A stretch of DNA of 64,000 nucleotides from Sphingobacterium alkalisoli (GCF_005049105.1 NZ_SUKA01000010.1:1-64000); one strand, 5' to 3'; counted from the first letter of the stretch, positions 17,901 to 26,756 are shown. Made by a program: numbers and translations. The notes: a model not told the origin generated them from the letters alone.

Positions 17901-19715
17901 ATGAAATATATGATCAAACTTAATAGAACTTTCTTCTTGTTGACTGTTACTGGACTTGCTCTGGCTTCTTCCTGTACGAAGTTTGCGAATCCGGAACCAC
18001 AATTCGAAGAATATACTGCTGAAGTAGATACAGCAATGAAGCGGAAAGTATTAGTGATAGCTGTGGATGGGCTGGTCGGATCACAGATTAAAGAATATAA
18101 GCCGACCACAATCGGAAAATTGATGGAGCATAGTAAATATTCTTATGAGGCGAAAGCAGATCAAAATACCGGCAGTCCGGCAAGTTGGGCATCTCTCCTT
18201 ACGGGTTATCCTTCTTCTCAGCATAAGATTACACAGGAGTCTTATATGCCTTCAATTGACTTGGAAGATGATCACGCACCATTGGAGTTTACACCATCGC
18301 TAATAAATCGTATTGAGGGGACAAACAAGCGGCTGAAAACGGCAACAGTGGTGCAAAATCTAACCATGAGCAATATGTTATTGGCTGATTCGGACTTTAA
18401 TAACGTGGAGGCTTCTGACAAGGAAGTGGAGCAAAAAACAATAGCATTATTAAAAGATCAAAAACCGGATCTATCTATCATACAATTTAATGGATTGCTG
18501 GACGCAGGTAAGGATGGTGGTTTTGTAGTGCAAAATGAAAAATATAAAGCAGCCTTGGATCAGATTGATGCTTATATTGGTAGCATAATAGCTGCAATTG
18601 AAGCGGGAGAAAATTTTGAAAAGGAAAATTGGCTTATTGCAATCACTTCACCACATGGCGGAAGTACAACTGGAGGCATCGGGGGAGTTAGTGATAACGA
18701 AATCAACACGTTTAGTCTCTATTATAATAATAGATTTAAACCTCTCGAGTTAAAGGCGGAGTCAATGACCTATTTCTTTGCAAATGGGTATTTCCCAGGG
18801 ACCTATAATCATTATAGTTTTGGTTCGAATGGAAGAACAAGAACGTTCCCCACTATAGGAGTTCGTGCACAGTCTCCTGGCGATGCCTCAAGTAATGTTT
18901 TTAATGCAAATTCAACTCCAGATGGATCAATTACCTACGATTTCAAATACAGATTGCATGAGGATAACGTCTGGAAAGGCTTAGACTTTACAGGGGGGTA
19001 TACGTTTTGGTATAACTATTTTATGGGGAAAGACGCTGCGGCAAACAACGCGAATGCAGGGTGGCATTTATATGGTCAAAATGTTAATTTTAAGTTAAGG
19101 TTCCAAGATGGGACGAATACCCAAGAGGTAGAGTTTACGAGAGGGACCGATGGAGAGTGGCATCACTGTACTTTTACCTTTGGGAAACTATCGGCCAACT
19201 CTACGAGTATTTCCGTTTACCTCGATGGTGCATTAATAAAGCAACAAAATATTGCTATGGGAGTTGATGCTTTTGCAAATTCTGAGCCGTTAACCGTTGG
19301 TTTTAATACGCAGCGGACAGATTTGGGGTATTCATTCTATGATATTGCAGATTTCAGAGTTTGGAAAACTGCGCTTTCAGAGACCGACGTAAGAAAGATT
19401 TCTTGTTCTAAAAATATCGAAGAATCAGACCCTTTGTTTAATAGTTTGTTGGCTAGCTACCAAAGCTTTGAAGAAAATGTATGGATAAATAAATTAGGTA
19501 CTTCAGCCCCCGCGATGACATTGTCAGGAACCCCAAGTATTAGTTTTGCTAAAAATTATATTCCTTGCCAATCTCCTGCTACTGAAGTTTATCTCCAAAA
19601 TATAGATCTATTTACAGAGGTATTCTACTGGCTGCAATTAGAGATAAATGATGACTGGAAAATGCCAGGAATTGAGTTTTTAAATAATTTCTTAAGTGAA
19701 TTTTTTGAACAATAA
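17901..19715 (+). CDS. Phosphodiesterase-fold / LamG (DUF4983-like) lipoprotein 2
   Basis: This 604-residue lipoprotein (Cys25) is a diverged paralogue of the one at 14142. Its phosphodiesterase-like part (about 45-265) retains VDGLVGSQI (Asp56), PASWASLLTG (93-102) and ITSPHGGS (248-255). The last motif keeps one His but has Pro where active enzymes have the metal-binding Asp, and the internal metal site is also altered (LDAGKDGGF). A LamG-like region (about 330-500; DGEWHHCTFTFGKL) and a DUF4983-like tail follow. It probably binds rather than cleaves. It begins 11 bases after the M60 gene. Confidence 0.7.
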   Translation: MKYMIKLNRTFFLLTVTGLALASSCTKFANPEPQFEEYTAEVDTAMKRKVLVIAVDGLVGSQIKEYKPTTIGKLMEHSKYSYEAKADQNTGSPASWASLLTGYPSSQHKITQESYMPSIDLEDDHAPLEFTPSLINRIEGTNKRLKTATVVQNLTMSNMLLADSDFNNVEASDKEVEQKTIALLKDQKPDLSIIQFNGLLDAGKDGGFVVQNEKYKAALDQIDAYIGSIIAAIEAGENFEKENWLIAITSPHGGSTTGGIGGVSDNEINTFSLYYNNRFKPLELKAESMTYFFANGYFPGTYNHYSFGSNGRTRTFPTIGVRAQSPGDASSNVFNANSTPDGSITYDFKYRLHEDNVWKGLDFTGGYTFWYNYFMGKDAAANNANAGWHLYGQNVNFKLRFQDGTNTQEVEFTRGTDGEWHHCTFTFGKLSANSTSISVYLDGALIKQQNIAMGVDAFANSEPLTVGFNTQRTDLGYSFYDIADFRVWKTALSETDVRKISCSKNIEESDPLFNSLLASYQSFEENVWINKLGTSAPAMTLSGTPSISFAKNYIPCQSPATEVYLQNIDLFTEVFYWLQLEINDDWKMPGIEFLNNFLSEFFEQ

Positions 19716-19717
19716 TC

Positions 19718-21091
19718 ATGAAAAGATTAAATAATATAGGTTTGCTTTTATTTTGTTCATTCCTATTGGTGGGATGTACCAAACAAAAATTGCTTCTCCC
19801 TGTCGTGGAGCAAGGTGAAGAGCAAGGAAACATTGATGTGATAGCAAAACCTACTGATGTCACGTTGATAGGAGGATATGATTATAAATTTGTAGTCAAA
19901 TGGCCTGAAATGAGTGATAAGACGGTGAAAGTCGTTGTGTCGTTTGAAGATCAAGGCGTGGATAGATCAGTAGAATTTACCGATTTTACGGAGGACGGAG
20001 TTTTTGTAACGCAGGAACAGGGGGATCATGATTTTATCTTAACATCCTATGCATCGAATGGCGTAGTATCTAAAATGGCAAAGACGAGTGTAAGTAATAA
20101 GGGGTATATTATCGAAGAAGTAATTGCAAATGCAGAAAGCCCATTTCTGTATGAAGGACAAATGCGTATAAATCTAAATAACCCCAATCTAGCCGATATT
20201 AAAGTGACGGTTACCTATCCAAAGATATTGGGCGGAAGTGGCCAGTTGTCTTTGCAGAGCGCAGAAGAAAATATTTCTGGGTTATTTGAAGCAAAGGATG
20301 GAACAAATACGATTAATGTAGAGCTGGAGGATAATGTAGGCCGTAAAGTATCGAAACAGCTACAATACCAGTATAGTTACCAGCTTGAAGGCACAACAAT
20401 CACTCCTTTTTTGGGTATTGTAACCTTAAATGCGTTGACCAACTCAAATATTGGAGTAAAGAAAATTAAAGTGACTTATCCTACCGCTAATGGAACTGCT
20501 ATTGAAGAGGTTGTTGGAACCTCTTTGGTCACTTTTCCGGCAGTAGTGGGCACTTCGACTAAAAATATTGACGTGGAATACGAAGATGTCTATGGAAGAG
20601 TACTCGTAAAGACGCTTAATTACGTCTATAACCCTACTTTGACGACTTTTAATACTGCAGCATCTAAAACAGGTTGGTCAGTTGCTGTGAGTGCCAATCA
20701 TGAGGGGGACGGCGGCGGCGGCCCTGCATTGATTGATGGAAATACAGATACTTTTTGGCATACGCCTTGGTCTGGAGCAATCCCACCTTGGCCCCATGAA
20801 GCTACCATCACGTTTGATCAGGAGTTGCTAATTACTAAGGTAATTTTGAATATACGTCATAATAACGGCAGTGGGGCACCTAAAGACTTTGATTTGCAAA
20901 TAAGCTCGGATGGCGAAACATTTACGACATACCAATCGTTTACAAATACCTCAAATGTAGCGAGAACAGTGGTTAGCTTTGACTTGATCAAAACTCTGCA
21001 AACAAAATATGTGAGGGTTTCTTTTAAAAATGGATTTAATGCACAATTCATGAGTTTAGGAGAAATTAGTTTTGAAGGGTATAAAGAGTAA
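19718..21091 (+). CDS. Discoidin-domain (F5/8 type C) surface lipoprotein
   Basis: The 457-residue protein has a lipoprotein signal (Cys20), about 280 residues of beta-sandwich modules (resembling the DUF4998/DUF4959 group, not certain) and a C-terminal discoidin domain (about 310-457) with ALIDGNTDTFWHTPW and the closing TKYVRVSFKNGF. Discoidin domains bind carbohydrate or protein. It begins two bases after the previous stop and closes the operon; a terminator follows at 21143. Its domain is shared with the tail of the M60 protease, so both may be targeted to the same ligand. Confidence 0.8.
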   Translation: MKRLNNIGLLLFCSFLLVGCTKQKLLLPVVEQGEEQGNIDVIAKPTDVTLIGGYDYKFVVKWPEMSDKTVKVVVSFEDQGVDRSVEFTDFTEDGVFVTQEQGDHDFILTSYASNGVVSKMAKTSVSNKGYIIEEVIANAESPFLYEGQMRINLNNPNLADIKVTVTYPKILGGSGQLSLQSAEENISGLFEAKDGTNTINVELEDNVGRKVSKQLQYQYSYQLEGTTITPFLGIVTLNALTNSNIGVKKIKVTYPTANGTAIEEVVGTSLVTFPAVVGTSTKNIDVEYEDVYGRVLVKTLNYVYNPTLTTFNTAASKTGWSVAVSANHEGDGGGGPALIDGNTDTFWHTPWSGAIPPWPHEATITFDQELLITKVILNIRHNNGSGAPKDFDLQISSDGETFTTYQSFTNTSNVARTVVSFDLIKTLQTKYVRVSFKNGFNAQFMSLGEISFEGYKE

Positions 21092-21142
21092 TAAGACAGT
21101 AGTAAATTAAAAGAGATCGTCTAAAAAGCCTTTAAAGAAGAG

Positions 21143-21176
21143 ATCCCCGACCGCAGAGCGTTTTGGGGATTTTTTG
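21143..21176 (+). terminator. Terminator of the uptake operon
   Basis: ATCCCC (21143-21148) pairs with GGGGAT (21165-21170), with a small inner CGC/GCG pairing, followed by six T residues and GTTT. It sits 52 bases after the last lipoprotein gene. A second 8-bp inverted repeat (21182-21204, CCTAAAAA / TTTTTAGG) follows without a clear T-run. Confidence 0.75.
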
Positions 21177-21238
21177 TTTATCCTAAAAAATGCAAATTTT
21201 TAGGTGCAAAAAAACAATTGGACACCTTCTTTTAGCTC

Positions 21239-21622
21239 TTACTCTTCCGTATAAAAATCAATTAAACTTTCTACATATTCCGATTCCCAGCCCTCAACGA
21301 TCTCGTCGTAGGCATCCTCAGGAATATTGATATGGTTTACTTCAAGAGAAGTACCTTTTTTATGTTCATGCAGTTTGAGGGTAACAATAGAAGGCTCTTC
21401 CTGCTCGCCAAAGTACCATTGCTGCACAATCTTTTTCCCCGGTTCGAGTTCGAGGAAGCGCCCCGTGATAGCGCCATCCCATAAGGAAAATTCTCCTCCA
21501 ACCTGAGGATCTATTTCTACAGTATCCCCCGTCCAAAGACGAATGGTGATTTCGGTGGTGAGTGCAAGATAAATCTCCGTAGGACTAGCCGGAATAACAA
21601 AGTATTGCTTGAAATTCTTCAT
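21239..21622 (-). CDS. SRPBCC/AHSA1-type START-like domain protein
   Basis: The start is taken at the ATG at 21622, two codons inside a TTG-initiated frame (127 residues). The protein is a single AHSA1-like helix-grip domain: an opening FVIPASPTEIYLALT, a central WDGAITGRFLELEPGKKIVQQW and a C-terminal long helix (YVESLIDFYTEE). Family members bind small hydrophobic ligands or Hsp90 partners, so a precise function cannot be given. It is transcribed away from the rRNA methyltransferase gene. A TAAGTTTG box ends three bases before the ATG. Confidence 0.82.
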   Translation of the reverse strand: MKNFKQYFVIPASPTEIYLALTTEITIRLWTGDTVEIDPQVGGEFSLWDGAITGRFLELEPGKKIVQQWYFGEQEEPSIVTLKLHEHKKGTSLEVNHINIPEDAYDEIVEGWESEYVESLIDFYTEE

Positions 21623-21651
21623 AGACAAACTTAGGTAAATTTTTCACTTTT

Positions 21652-21673
21652 TACTTTTGATTTTTTACTTTTG
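21652..21673 (+). promoter_or_regulatory. Duplicated -7 promoter box before the rRNA methyltransferase gene
   Basis: The Bacteroidota -7 consensus TAnnTTTG occurs twice as TACTTTTG (21652-21659 and 21666-21673) in a 14-base tandem repeat, the second copy ending five bases before the ATG at 21679. No good -33 box is seen. The boxes match the consensus exactly; which one is used is unknown. Confidence 0.45.
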
Positions 21674-21678
21674 ATAGA

Positions 21679-23055
21679 ATGAGTAACAAGTTACCCAATG
21701 ATCTAGTTCGTCGTTTGAGGGCAGATAAAGGTTTCGATACGGAAGCTTTCGTCGCTATCCACGATACCGCGAAAAAGTCAAATACTATTCGGGTTAATCC
21801 AGCCAAGCCGGCCGATCTGACGCATTTAAAGCTCGACAAACAGGTGCCGTGGTGCAAAGAGGGATATTACCTCAGCGAGCAACTGATATCCAACTTAGAC
21901 CTCCTATTTCACGCAGGTTGCTTTGATGTACAAGAGGCGAGTTCGATGTTTCTAAGCTACGCTATCCGGCAACTCGGTCTCGATCAATCGGCGATAAGGG
22001 CATTGGATTTGTGCGCAGCTCCCGGCGGAAAATCTACGTTACTTAATGCCTCACTTCATCCCGATAGCCTGCTGGTTGCCAATGATATCGTTAAGGCCCG
22101 GGTCATCCTCTTAGCAGATAACCTGATGAAATGGGGTAATCCGAATGTCGTAATCAGCAATAATGATCCCTCTGCCTTTAATCGGTTGCCTGGATATTTT
22201 GATCTAATGGTCGTCGATGCGCCCTGCTCCGGTTCGGGCGTATTGAGGAAAGATGATAGTACGGCGATAGACGAATGGTCGGAAGCAAATGTCGCGCTGT
22301 GCAGCGAGCGGCAGCGACGGATTTTAACCACAAGTATCGCTTCTTTAAAAACAAATGGCTATTTGTTTTATTCCACTTGCTCGGACTCCATGGAAGAGAA
22401 TGAAGAGATAGTGGATTGGTTGATCGAGACATTCGACATGGTTAGTGTGCCATTAAATCTTAACACCGATTGGCAGATAGAGGAAACGACATCGCCAAAG
22501 TATAAGGCGAGCGCTTTTCGATTCTATCCACACAAAATGGAAGGCGGCGAGTGCTTTTCCTTTGCTGTGCTACAGCGGAGCGGCATACAGGATTCATTTG
22601 CGATGAAAAGGATAAAGCCCGAAAAGTATGATGTTCCGCTCGACATAATCCCAAAATGGGTACACAACGACGACAAGGTATTCGTGTTCTCACACCAGGA
22701 TAATATCCATATAATACCTAGTCAGTACGAGTTAGATCTAAAAGCGCTTCAAAATGTATTATACCTGCGAAATGCGGGCACACAAATTGGAAAATTTACG
22801 GGGAAGGAACTCATCCCTTCGCACGATCTAGCCCTTAGTAATTACATACAGAGCAACATTCCTTTTCTATCGCTTGATTTAGAAAATGCATTAAGTTTCC
22901 TGCGTAAAGAAGTGCTTCCGGTTGAGCTTAATACCACAGGCAAATTAGGCTGGATACTGATCAGGTATAAAGGAATGAATCTAGGTTGGATGAAAGCGAT
23001 GCCCAATCGCATCAATAATTATTATCCGAAGAGGATACGGATCGCTAATCTATAG
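21679..23055 (+). CDS. RsmF/NOL1-NOP2-sun-type rRNA (cytosine-C5) methyltransferase
   Basis: This 458-residue protein has the features of SAM-dependent RNA m5C methyltransferases: an N-terminal RNA-binding part (1-100), the SAM motif ALDLCAAPGGKST (about 113-125), DAPCSGSG with Cys183 and YSTCS with Cys234, the two catalytic cysteines. A C-terminal PUA/RNA-binding-like region of roughly 180 residues ends with GMNLGWMKAMPNRINNYYP. This layout is that of RsmF (YebU), which modifies 16S rRNA, but the exact target base is not provable here. Its stop overlaps that of coaBC on the other strand by six bases. Confidence 0.9.
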   Translation: MSNKLPNDLVRRLRADKGFDTEAFVAIHDTAKKSNTIRVNPAKPADLTHLKLDKQVPWCKEGYYLSEQLISNLDLLFHAGCFDVQEASSMFLSYAIRQLGLDQSAIRALDLCAAPGGKSTLLNASLHPDSLLVANDIVKARVILLADNLMKWGNPNVVISNNDPSAFNRLPGYFDLMVVDAPCSGSGVLRKDDSTAIDEWSEANVALCSERQRRILTTSIASLKTNGYLFYSTCSDSMEENEEIVDWLIETFDMVSVPLNLNTDWQIEETTSPKYKASAFRFYPHKMEGGECFSFAVLQRSGIQDSFAMKRIKPEKYDVPLDIIPKWVHNDDKVFVFSHQDNIHIIPSQYELDLKALQNVLYLRNAGTQIGKFTGKELIPSHDLALSNYIQSNIPFLSLDLENALSFLRKEVLPVELNTTGKLGWILIRYKGMNLGWMKAMPNRINNYYPKRIRIANL

Positions 23056-24255
23056 TGCTGTCTGGTGCGCAATTATATGCATACAGATGTCTTTTGCGAC
23101 TTCTTCTTTTGATTTCAGATCGTAGCTATGGATATTTCTTGCCCGATCGATAAGGGTAATCTTATTGGTGTCTGTCGCAAATCCGGCACCTTTATCTTGC
23201 ATGGAGTTTAATACGATAAGATCTAAATTCTTGCGGTGTAATTTATCGATTGCATTTTCGAGTTCGTTATTCGTTTCGAGTGCAAATCCCACCAACGTTT
23301 GGCCTTCTCTCTTTTCTTTACCCAGCGTAGCAAGGATGTCCGTTGTCTTTTTCAGCGCAATACTAAAATCTTCCGCTTTTTTCTTGATTTTTTGATCGGC
23401 TACGACAGTTGGTGTGTAATCGGCTACTGCGGCACTCATTACGATAATGTCGGCCTGTTGAAATTCTGCTTCACAGGCTTCAAACATCTGCGCGGCCGAT
23501 TGAACAGCTATCTGTGTTACATTTTGAGGTGTTTTCAAGCTCGTAGGGCCACTCACTAACGTTACATCTGCACCTAAACGCTGCAATCGGGCTGCAATCG
23601 CATAGCCCATTTTACCGCTGGAGTGATTACCGATAAATCGTACCGGATCAATGGCTTCATACGTAGGGCCCGCTGTTACAAGAGCCCGTTTGCCTTTTAA
23701 AGGCAGTGTAGTAGTGCTATGTTCCAGTAAAAACGATAGGATATCTTCGGGTTCTGCAAGACGACCTTCGCCGACTAATCCACTGGCCAGTTCTCCATTA
23801 CCCGGAGGGATAATAATATTACCATAGGATGCGAGAAGAGCAATATTGCGTCGTGTAGCGGCATGTTGCCACATATCCAAATCCATTGCGGGGGCCAGAT
23901 ATACGGGGCATTTGGCCGAAAGATATACTGCTGCTAGTAAGTTGTCGCATAGCCCATTCGCCAGCTTCCCAATCGTATTGGCAGAGGCAGGGGCAATAAG
24001 AATCAGATCGGATTGCAATCCCAAATGCACATGATTATTCCATTCCCCTGTTTTGGGGTTAAAATAATCTACTAAAACTGGATTATTGGAAAGGGTGGAA
24101 AGGGTGAGCGGCGTAATAAATTGCGTGGCATCAGGGGTCATTACCACCTGTACGTGGGCTTCAGCTTTTACGAGGAGTCGTATCAGGGAAGCTATTTTGT
24201 ATGCGGCAATACTGCCGCATACACCTAGCAAAATATTTTTGTCTTTCAAAGACAT
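23050..24255 (-). CDS. coaBC: Bifunctional phosphopantothenoylcysteine decarboxylase/synthetase
   Basis: CoaBC carries out two steps of coenzyme A synthesis: ligation of cysteine to 4'-phosphopantothenate and decarboxylation of the product. The 401 residues match the usual length. The N-terminal flavoprotein domain (1-185) has GVCGSIAAYK, NHVHLGLQSD, APASANTIGKLANGLCDNLL and PAMDLDMW. The CoaB domain (about 190-401) has VTAGPTYEAIDPVRFIGNHS and GFALETNN. It follows rpoZ by 12 bases and lies in the bamD-rpoZ-coaBC order common in Bacteroidota. Confidence 0.97.
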   Translation of the reverse strand: MSLKDKNILLGVCGSIAAYKIASLIRLLVKAEAHVQVVMTPDATQFITPLTLSTLSNNPVLVDYFNPKTGEWNNHVHLGLQSDLILIAPASANTIGKLANGLCDNLLAAVYLSAKCPVYLAPAMDLDMWQHAATRRNIALLASYGNIIIPPGNGELASGLVGEGRLAEPEDILSFLLEHSTTTLPLKGKRALVTAGPTYEAIDPVRFIGNHSSGKMGYAIAARLQRLGADVTLVSGPTSLKTPQNVTQIAVQSAAQMFEACEAEFQQADIIVMSAAVADYTPTVVADQKIKKKAEDFSIALKKTTDILATLGKEKREGQTLVGFALETNNELENAIDKLHRKNLDLIVLNSMQDKGAGFATDTNKITLIDRARNIHSYDLKSKEEVAKDICMHIIAHQTAL

Positions 24256-24267
24256 GGCGCCTGCAGC

Positions 24268-24597
24268 TTATTCTTGTTCTTTAGCAGGGTTTCTGAAATA
24301 CACCTTGTCGTTCAAAAACTCATCGATAGCAACTAAGCTAGGTTTTGGTAAACGCTCGTAATGTTTCGAAATTTCAATTTGCTCGCGATTTTCAAATACC
24401 TCTTCTAAGTTGTCATTACTAGTTGCAAATTCCGCTAACTTTGATGTTAACTCTTCTTTGATTTCTACCCCAATTTGATTTGCTCTTTTGCTGATCACGA
24501 CGATAGACTCGTAAAGGTTATCCGTGGTCTTATCGAAATCTCTTAAATCTCGGGTGACAGTAGAATTAGCAACGGTGTTACTCTTTGATTGACTCAT
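24268..24597 (-). CDS. rpoZ: RNA polymerase omega subunit (RpoZ/Rpb6 type)
   Basis: A 109-residue protein matching the Bacteroidota form of omega: NLYESIVVISKRANQIG (about 28-44) corresponds to the conserved helix that clamps the beta-prime C terminus, followed by an acidic middle and the typical LPKPSLVAIDEFLNDKVYFR tail. It stabilises and assembles core RNA polymerase. Its place between bamD and coaBC supports the call. Confidence 0.9.
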   Translation of the reverse strand: MSQSKSNTVANSTVTRDLRDFDKTTDNLYESIVVISKRANQIGVEIKEELTSKLAEFATSNDNLEEVFENREQIEISKHYERLPKPSLVAIDEFLNDKVYFRNPAKEQE

Positions 24598-24623
24598 ATT
24601 GTTATATATTATGAAAACTCTTA

Positions 24624-25544
24624 TTAATTTGTTGTACTGTTCGTTTCTGAAAGTTCTTGTACCGGTGTGATCCCAAGTTCTTTTTCACGCTCTTCAATTT
24701 GTTTGTTTAATTCATCCAATCGACGAATCGCAAATACAATCTTTTTGTCTGCACTGGCTTTTAATCCGTCTAATTCCGATCTATATTTGCTCTCCGGATA
24801 GTTGTTGACAAATGAATTGTAATAGTCTATTGCCTCGTTAAAACGTTTTTCCTGACGATTAGGATAACTGTTGTCGGCAAATAAATATTGCGACTTCATC
24901 ATTAAATATTCTATTTCCTCGGCATATTTGGTATCCGGATATTCTCTCAACACATTTTCTAAGGCAATTACCGCGGCACGGTAATCATCTGCCAAGCCCA
25001 TATTGAAATATAGTTTAGCGTTATCGAATGCTTTTTTTTCTAATTTATCCCGTAGATTCTGAATTAAATCGCCTGCTTCTTTTGCCTTTTCGGCCTCGGG
25101 ATACCTAAAGATGAAAAGTTGTAATTCGTCGATTGCTTTTCTCGTATTCTCTTGGTCCAAATTTGACCTAGGCGATTCAACATAGTAACAATAAGCAGAC
25201 ATGAACAGACATTCTTCAGCTCTTATACTGCCTGGATAGGTATCTGCAAAGCGCTTAAAGTGAAAGCGCGCAGAGGTATAATCTCTCAGTCTGTAGTTGG
25301 TATAAGCCATGAAGTAGTACAAATCCTCCGCTTCCGCACGTCCACGGTATTTTTGAATTAAATCGTCAAATAAAATTAAAGCCTTCGAATACTTCCCTTT
25401 TTCGTATAATTTAACGGCTTCCTGGTATTTCATCCCAAGATTATTACTATTTCGTAGTTTTTCGAATTTACTTTTACAGCCCGTAAAAGAGAAAATGATG
25501 ACCAGAAAGGCAGTTAGTATTCCTATTCGCTTATTTAAAAACAT
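24624..25544 (-). CDS. bamD: Outer membrane assembly lipoprotein BamD
   Basis: The ATG at 25544 gives 306 residues; an upstream in-frame TTG would add six. The lipobox FTGC follows a short hydrophobic signal, and the mature part is a row of TPR-like repeats (YEKGKYSKALILFDDLIQKY; YTSARFHFKRFADTYPGS; EAIDYYNSFVNNYPESKY). BamD is the essential lipoprotein partner of BamA in beta-barrel insertion. It is followed by rpoZ 26 bases downstream. A TATCTTTG box with a TTG 20 bases upstream ends four bases before the ATG. Confidence 0.92.
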   Translation of the reverse strand: MFLNKRIGILTAFLVIIFSFTGCKSKFEKLRNSNNLGMKYQEAVKLYEKGKYSKALILFDDLIQKYRGRAEAEDLYYFMAYTNYRLRDYTSARFHFKRFADTYPGSIRAEECLFMSAYCYYVESPRSNLDQENTRKAIDELQLFIFRYPEAEKAKEAGDLIQNLRDKLEKKAFDNAKLYFNMGLADDYRAAVIALENVLREYPDTKYAEEIEYLMMKSQYLFADNSYPNRQEKRFNEAIDYYNSFVNNYPESKYRSELDGLKASADKKIVFAIRRLDELNKQIEEREKELGITPVQELSETNSTTN

Positions 25545-25548
25545 TTTA

Positions 25549-25581
25549 CAAAGATACGTCAATTAACAATAATATTCAATT
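25549..25581 (-). promoter_or_regulatory. bamD promoter
   Basis: On the minus strand TTG, 20 bases, and TATCTTTG (25549-25556) match the Bacteroidota -33/-7 pattern. The -7 box ends four bases before the bamD ATG, so the predicted transcript starts at or next to the start codon. Confidence 0.5.
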
Positions 25582-25759
25582 AATTTTTGAAGCGCAATTT
25601 ACTTGATTTTAATGGATTACTATGGGAACGGATATGCAGTTTAACAAAGTTTAACCTAATTATTTCGCGTGTCATGCTATTGCATTATAAATTAATCCAA
25701 CGTGGCAATGAAAATAAAAATGTGTATATTTACAACTGGTAAAAGTAATTGAAACAAGA

Positions 25760-26035
25760 ATGACCATAACAGAACGAGTCGAACAAGCATTAGATGGTAT
25801 TAGGCCTTATCTTGAAACAGATGGGGGTAATGTGAGTATTGAAGAGATAACAGCAGACAATGTGGTTAGGTTGAAATTATTAGGGGCCTGCGCAAGTTGC
25901 TCTATGAGTATCATGACATTTAAAGCCGGCCTGGAGCAGGCAATCAAAAAAGCTGTCCCCGAAATTGTGTCGGTCGAAGCAATTAATATCACTGATATAA
26001 ACGACCCTAATGCGACTACACCTAATCAATTGTAA
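25760..26035 (+). CDS. NifU C-terminal-like Fe-S scaffold protein
   Basis: The 91-residue protein is a stand-alone NifU C-terminal domain with ALDGIRPYLETDGGNVSIEE at 10-29 and the cluster-binding CASC at 44-47. Such proteins carry or deliver [4Fe-4S] clusters to target enzymes. It is divergent from bamD, with about 200 bases between them that hold both promoters. Confidence 0.92.
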   Translation: MTITERVEQALDGIRPYLETDGGNVSIEEITADNVVRLKLLGACASCSMSIMTFKAGLEQAIKKAVPEIVSVEAINITDINDPNATTPNQL

Positions 26036-26092
26036 TAGAATTGTTGTGTAGTGATTAACACATTTTAACAGCGGTTACAGATTTATTTTCTT

Positions 26093-26100
26093 TAGTTTTG
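26093..26100 (+). promoter_or_regulatory. -7 promoter box next to a start codon
   Basis: TAGTTTTG matches TAnnTTTG exactly and ends five bases before the ATG at 26106. No convincing -33 element is seen. Confidence 0.4.
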
Positions 26101-26105
26101 TTAAG

Positions 26106-26756
26106 ATGCCAAATAGCTTTAGACATATCGCAATCCTTTTCCTGACGTTAGGCCTGTTTGTAACAGCCCAATCGCAGGAGCGGAAAATATTGCAGTTTAG
26201 TGGTTTGATTACCTCCATCGGATCCGATCTTCCTGTAGCCTATGTGTCGATAACAAATATATCCTTTAACAAACAGGTTTTCGTGTCTAACAATGATGGT
26301 TACTTTTCATTTGTAGCACATGTCGGCGATACCATCCGGTTTAGTTCGGTAGGATACGACCCCGTAACGTTTGTTATTCCCGAAGCAGACTTAGATAGAC
26401 ACACCGCACATATAAAGATGCAAAGCCTGGTCATTGAGCTCCCGGCTGTTACACCATTTCCTTGGGCCAGCTATGAACAATATGTTTCTGAATTCATGGC
26501 ATTGAACCTGGGAGATGACAATATTGCAGCAGCGCGAAAAAACCTTACTCCGGAAGCTTTGGCTGCTTTGGCGCGAATCGTGCCTCGAAGTGCTGAAGAG
26601 ATCCAAAGTTACAATTCCTCGCAACGGCACGGTATAATGAACAATAAGAACATTAATCAACGGTTTAGCAATCCGCTGTTAAACCCTTTCGCCTGGGGAG
26701 AATTGATCCAACAAATAAAGAGAGGCGATTGGAGCCGGGAAAAACTGAAATATTAA
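26106..26756 (+). CDS. Secreted protein with carboxypeptidase-like regulatory domain
   Basis: This 216-residue protein has a signal peptide (1-23, cleavage near QSQ) and a carboxypeptidase-like beta-sandwich (about 28-105: SGLITSIGSDLPVAYVSIT, NNDGYFSFVAHVGDTIRFSS). A helical C-terminal region without known motifs follows. The beta-sandwich is the module usually found at the N terminus of SusC proteins, here free-standing. The function is unknown; it is likely periplasmic or attached to the outer membrane. Its stop overlaps the stop of the convergent permease gene by four bases. Confidence 0.78.
   Translation: MPNSFRHIAILFLTLGLFVTAQSQERKILQFSGLITSIGSDLPVAYVSITNISFNKQVFVSNNDGYFSFVAHVGDTIRFSSVGYDPVTFVIPEADLDRHTAHIKMQSLVIELPAVTPFPWASYEQYVSEFMALNLGDDNIAAARKNLTPEALAALARIVPRSAEEIQSYNSSQRHGIMNNKNINQRFSNPLLNPFAWGELIQQIKRGDWSREKLKY

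Noticed and set aside
763..21091. A transposon or integrative element carrying the uptake locus
   Set aside because: No integrase, transposase, tRNA or flanking direct repeats were found at either end.
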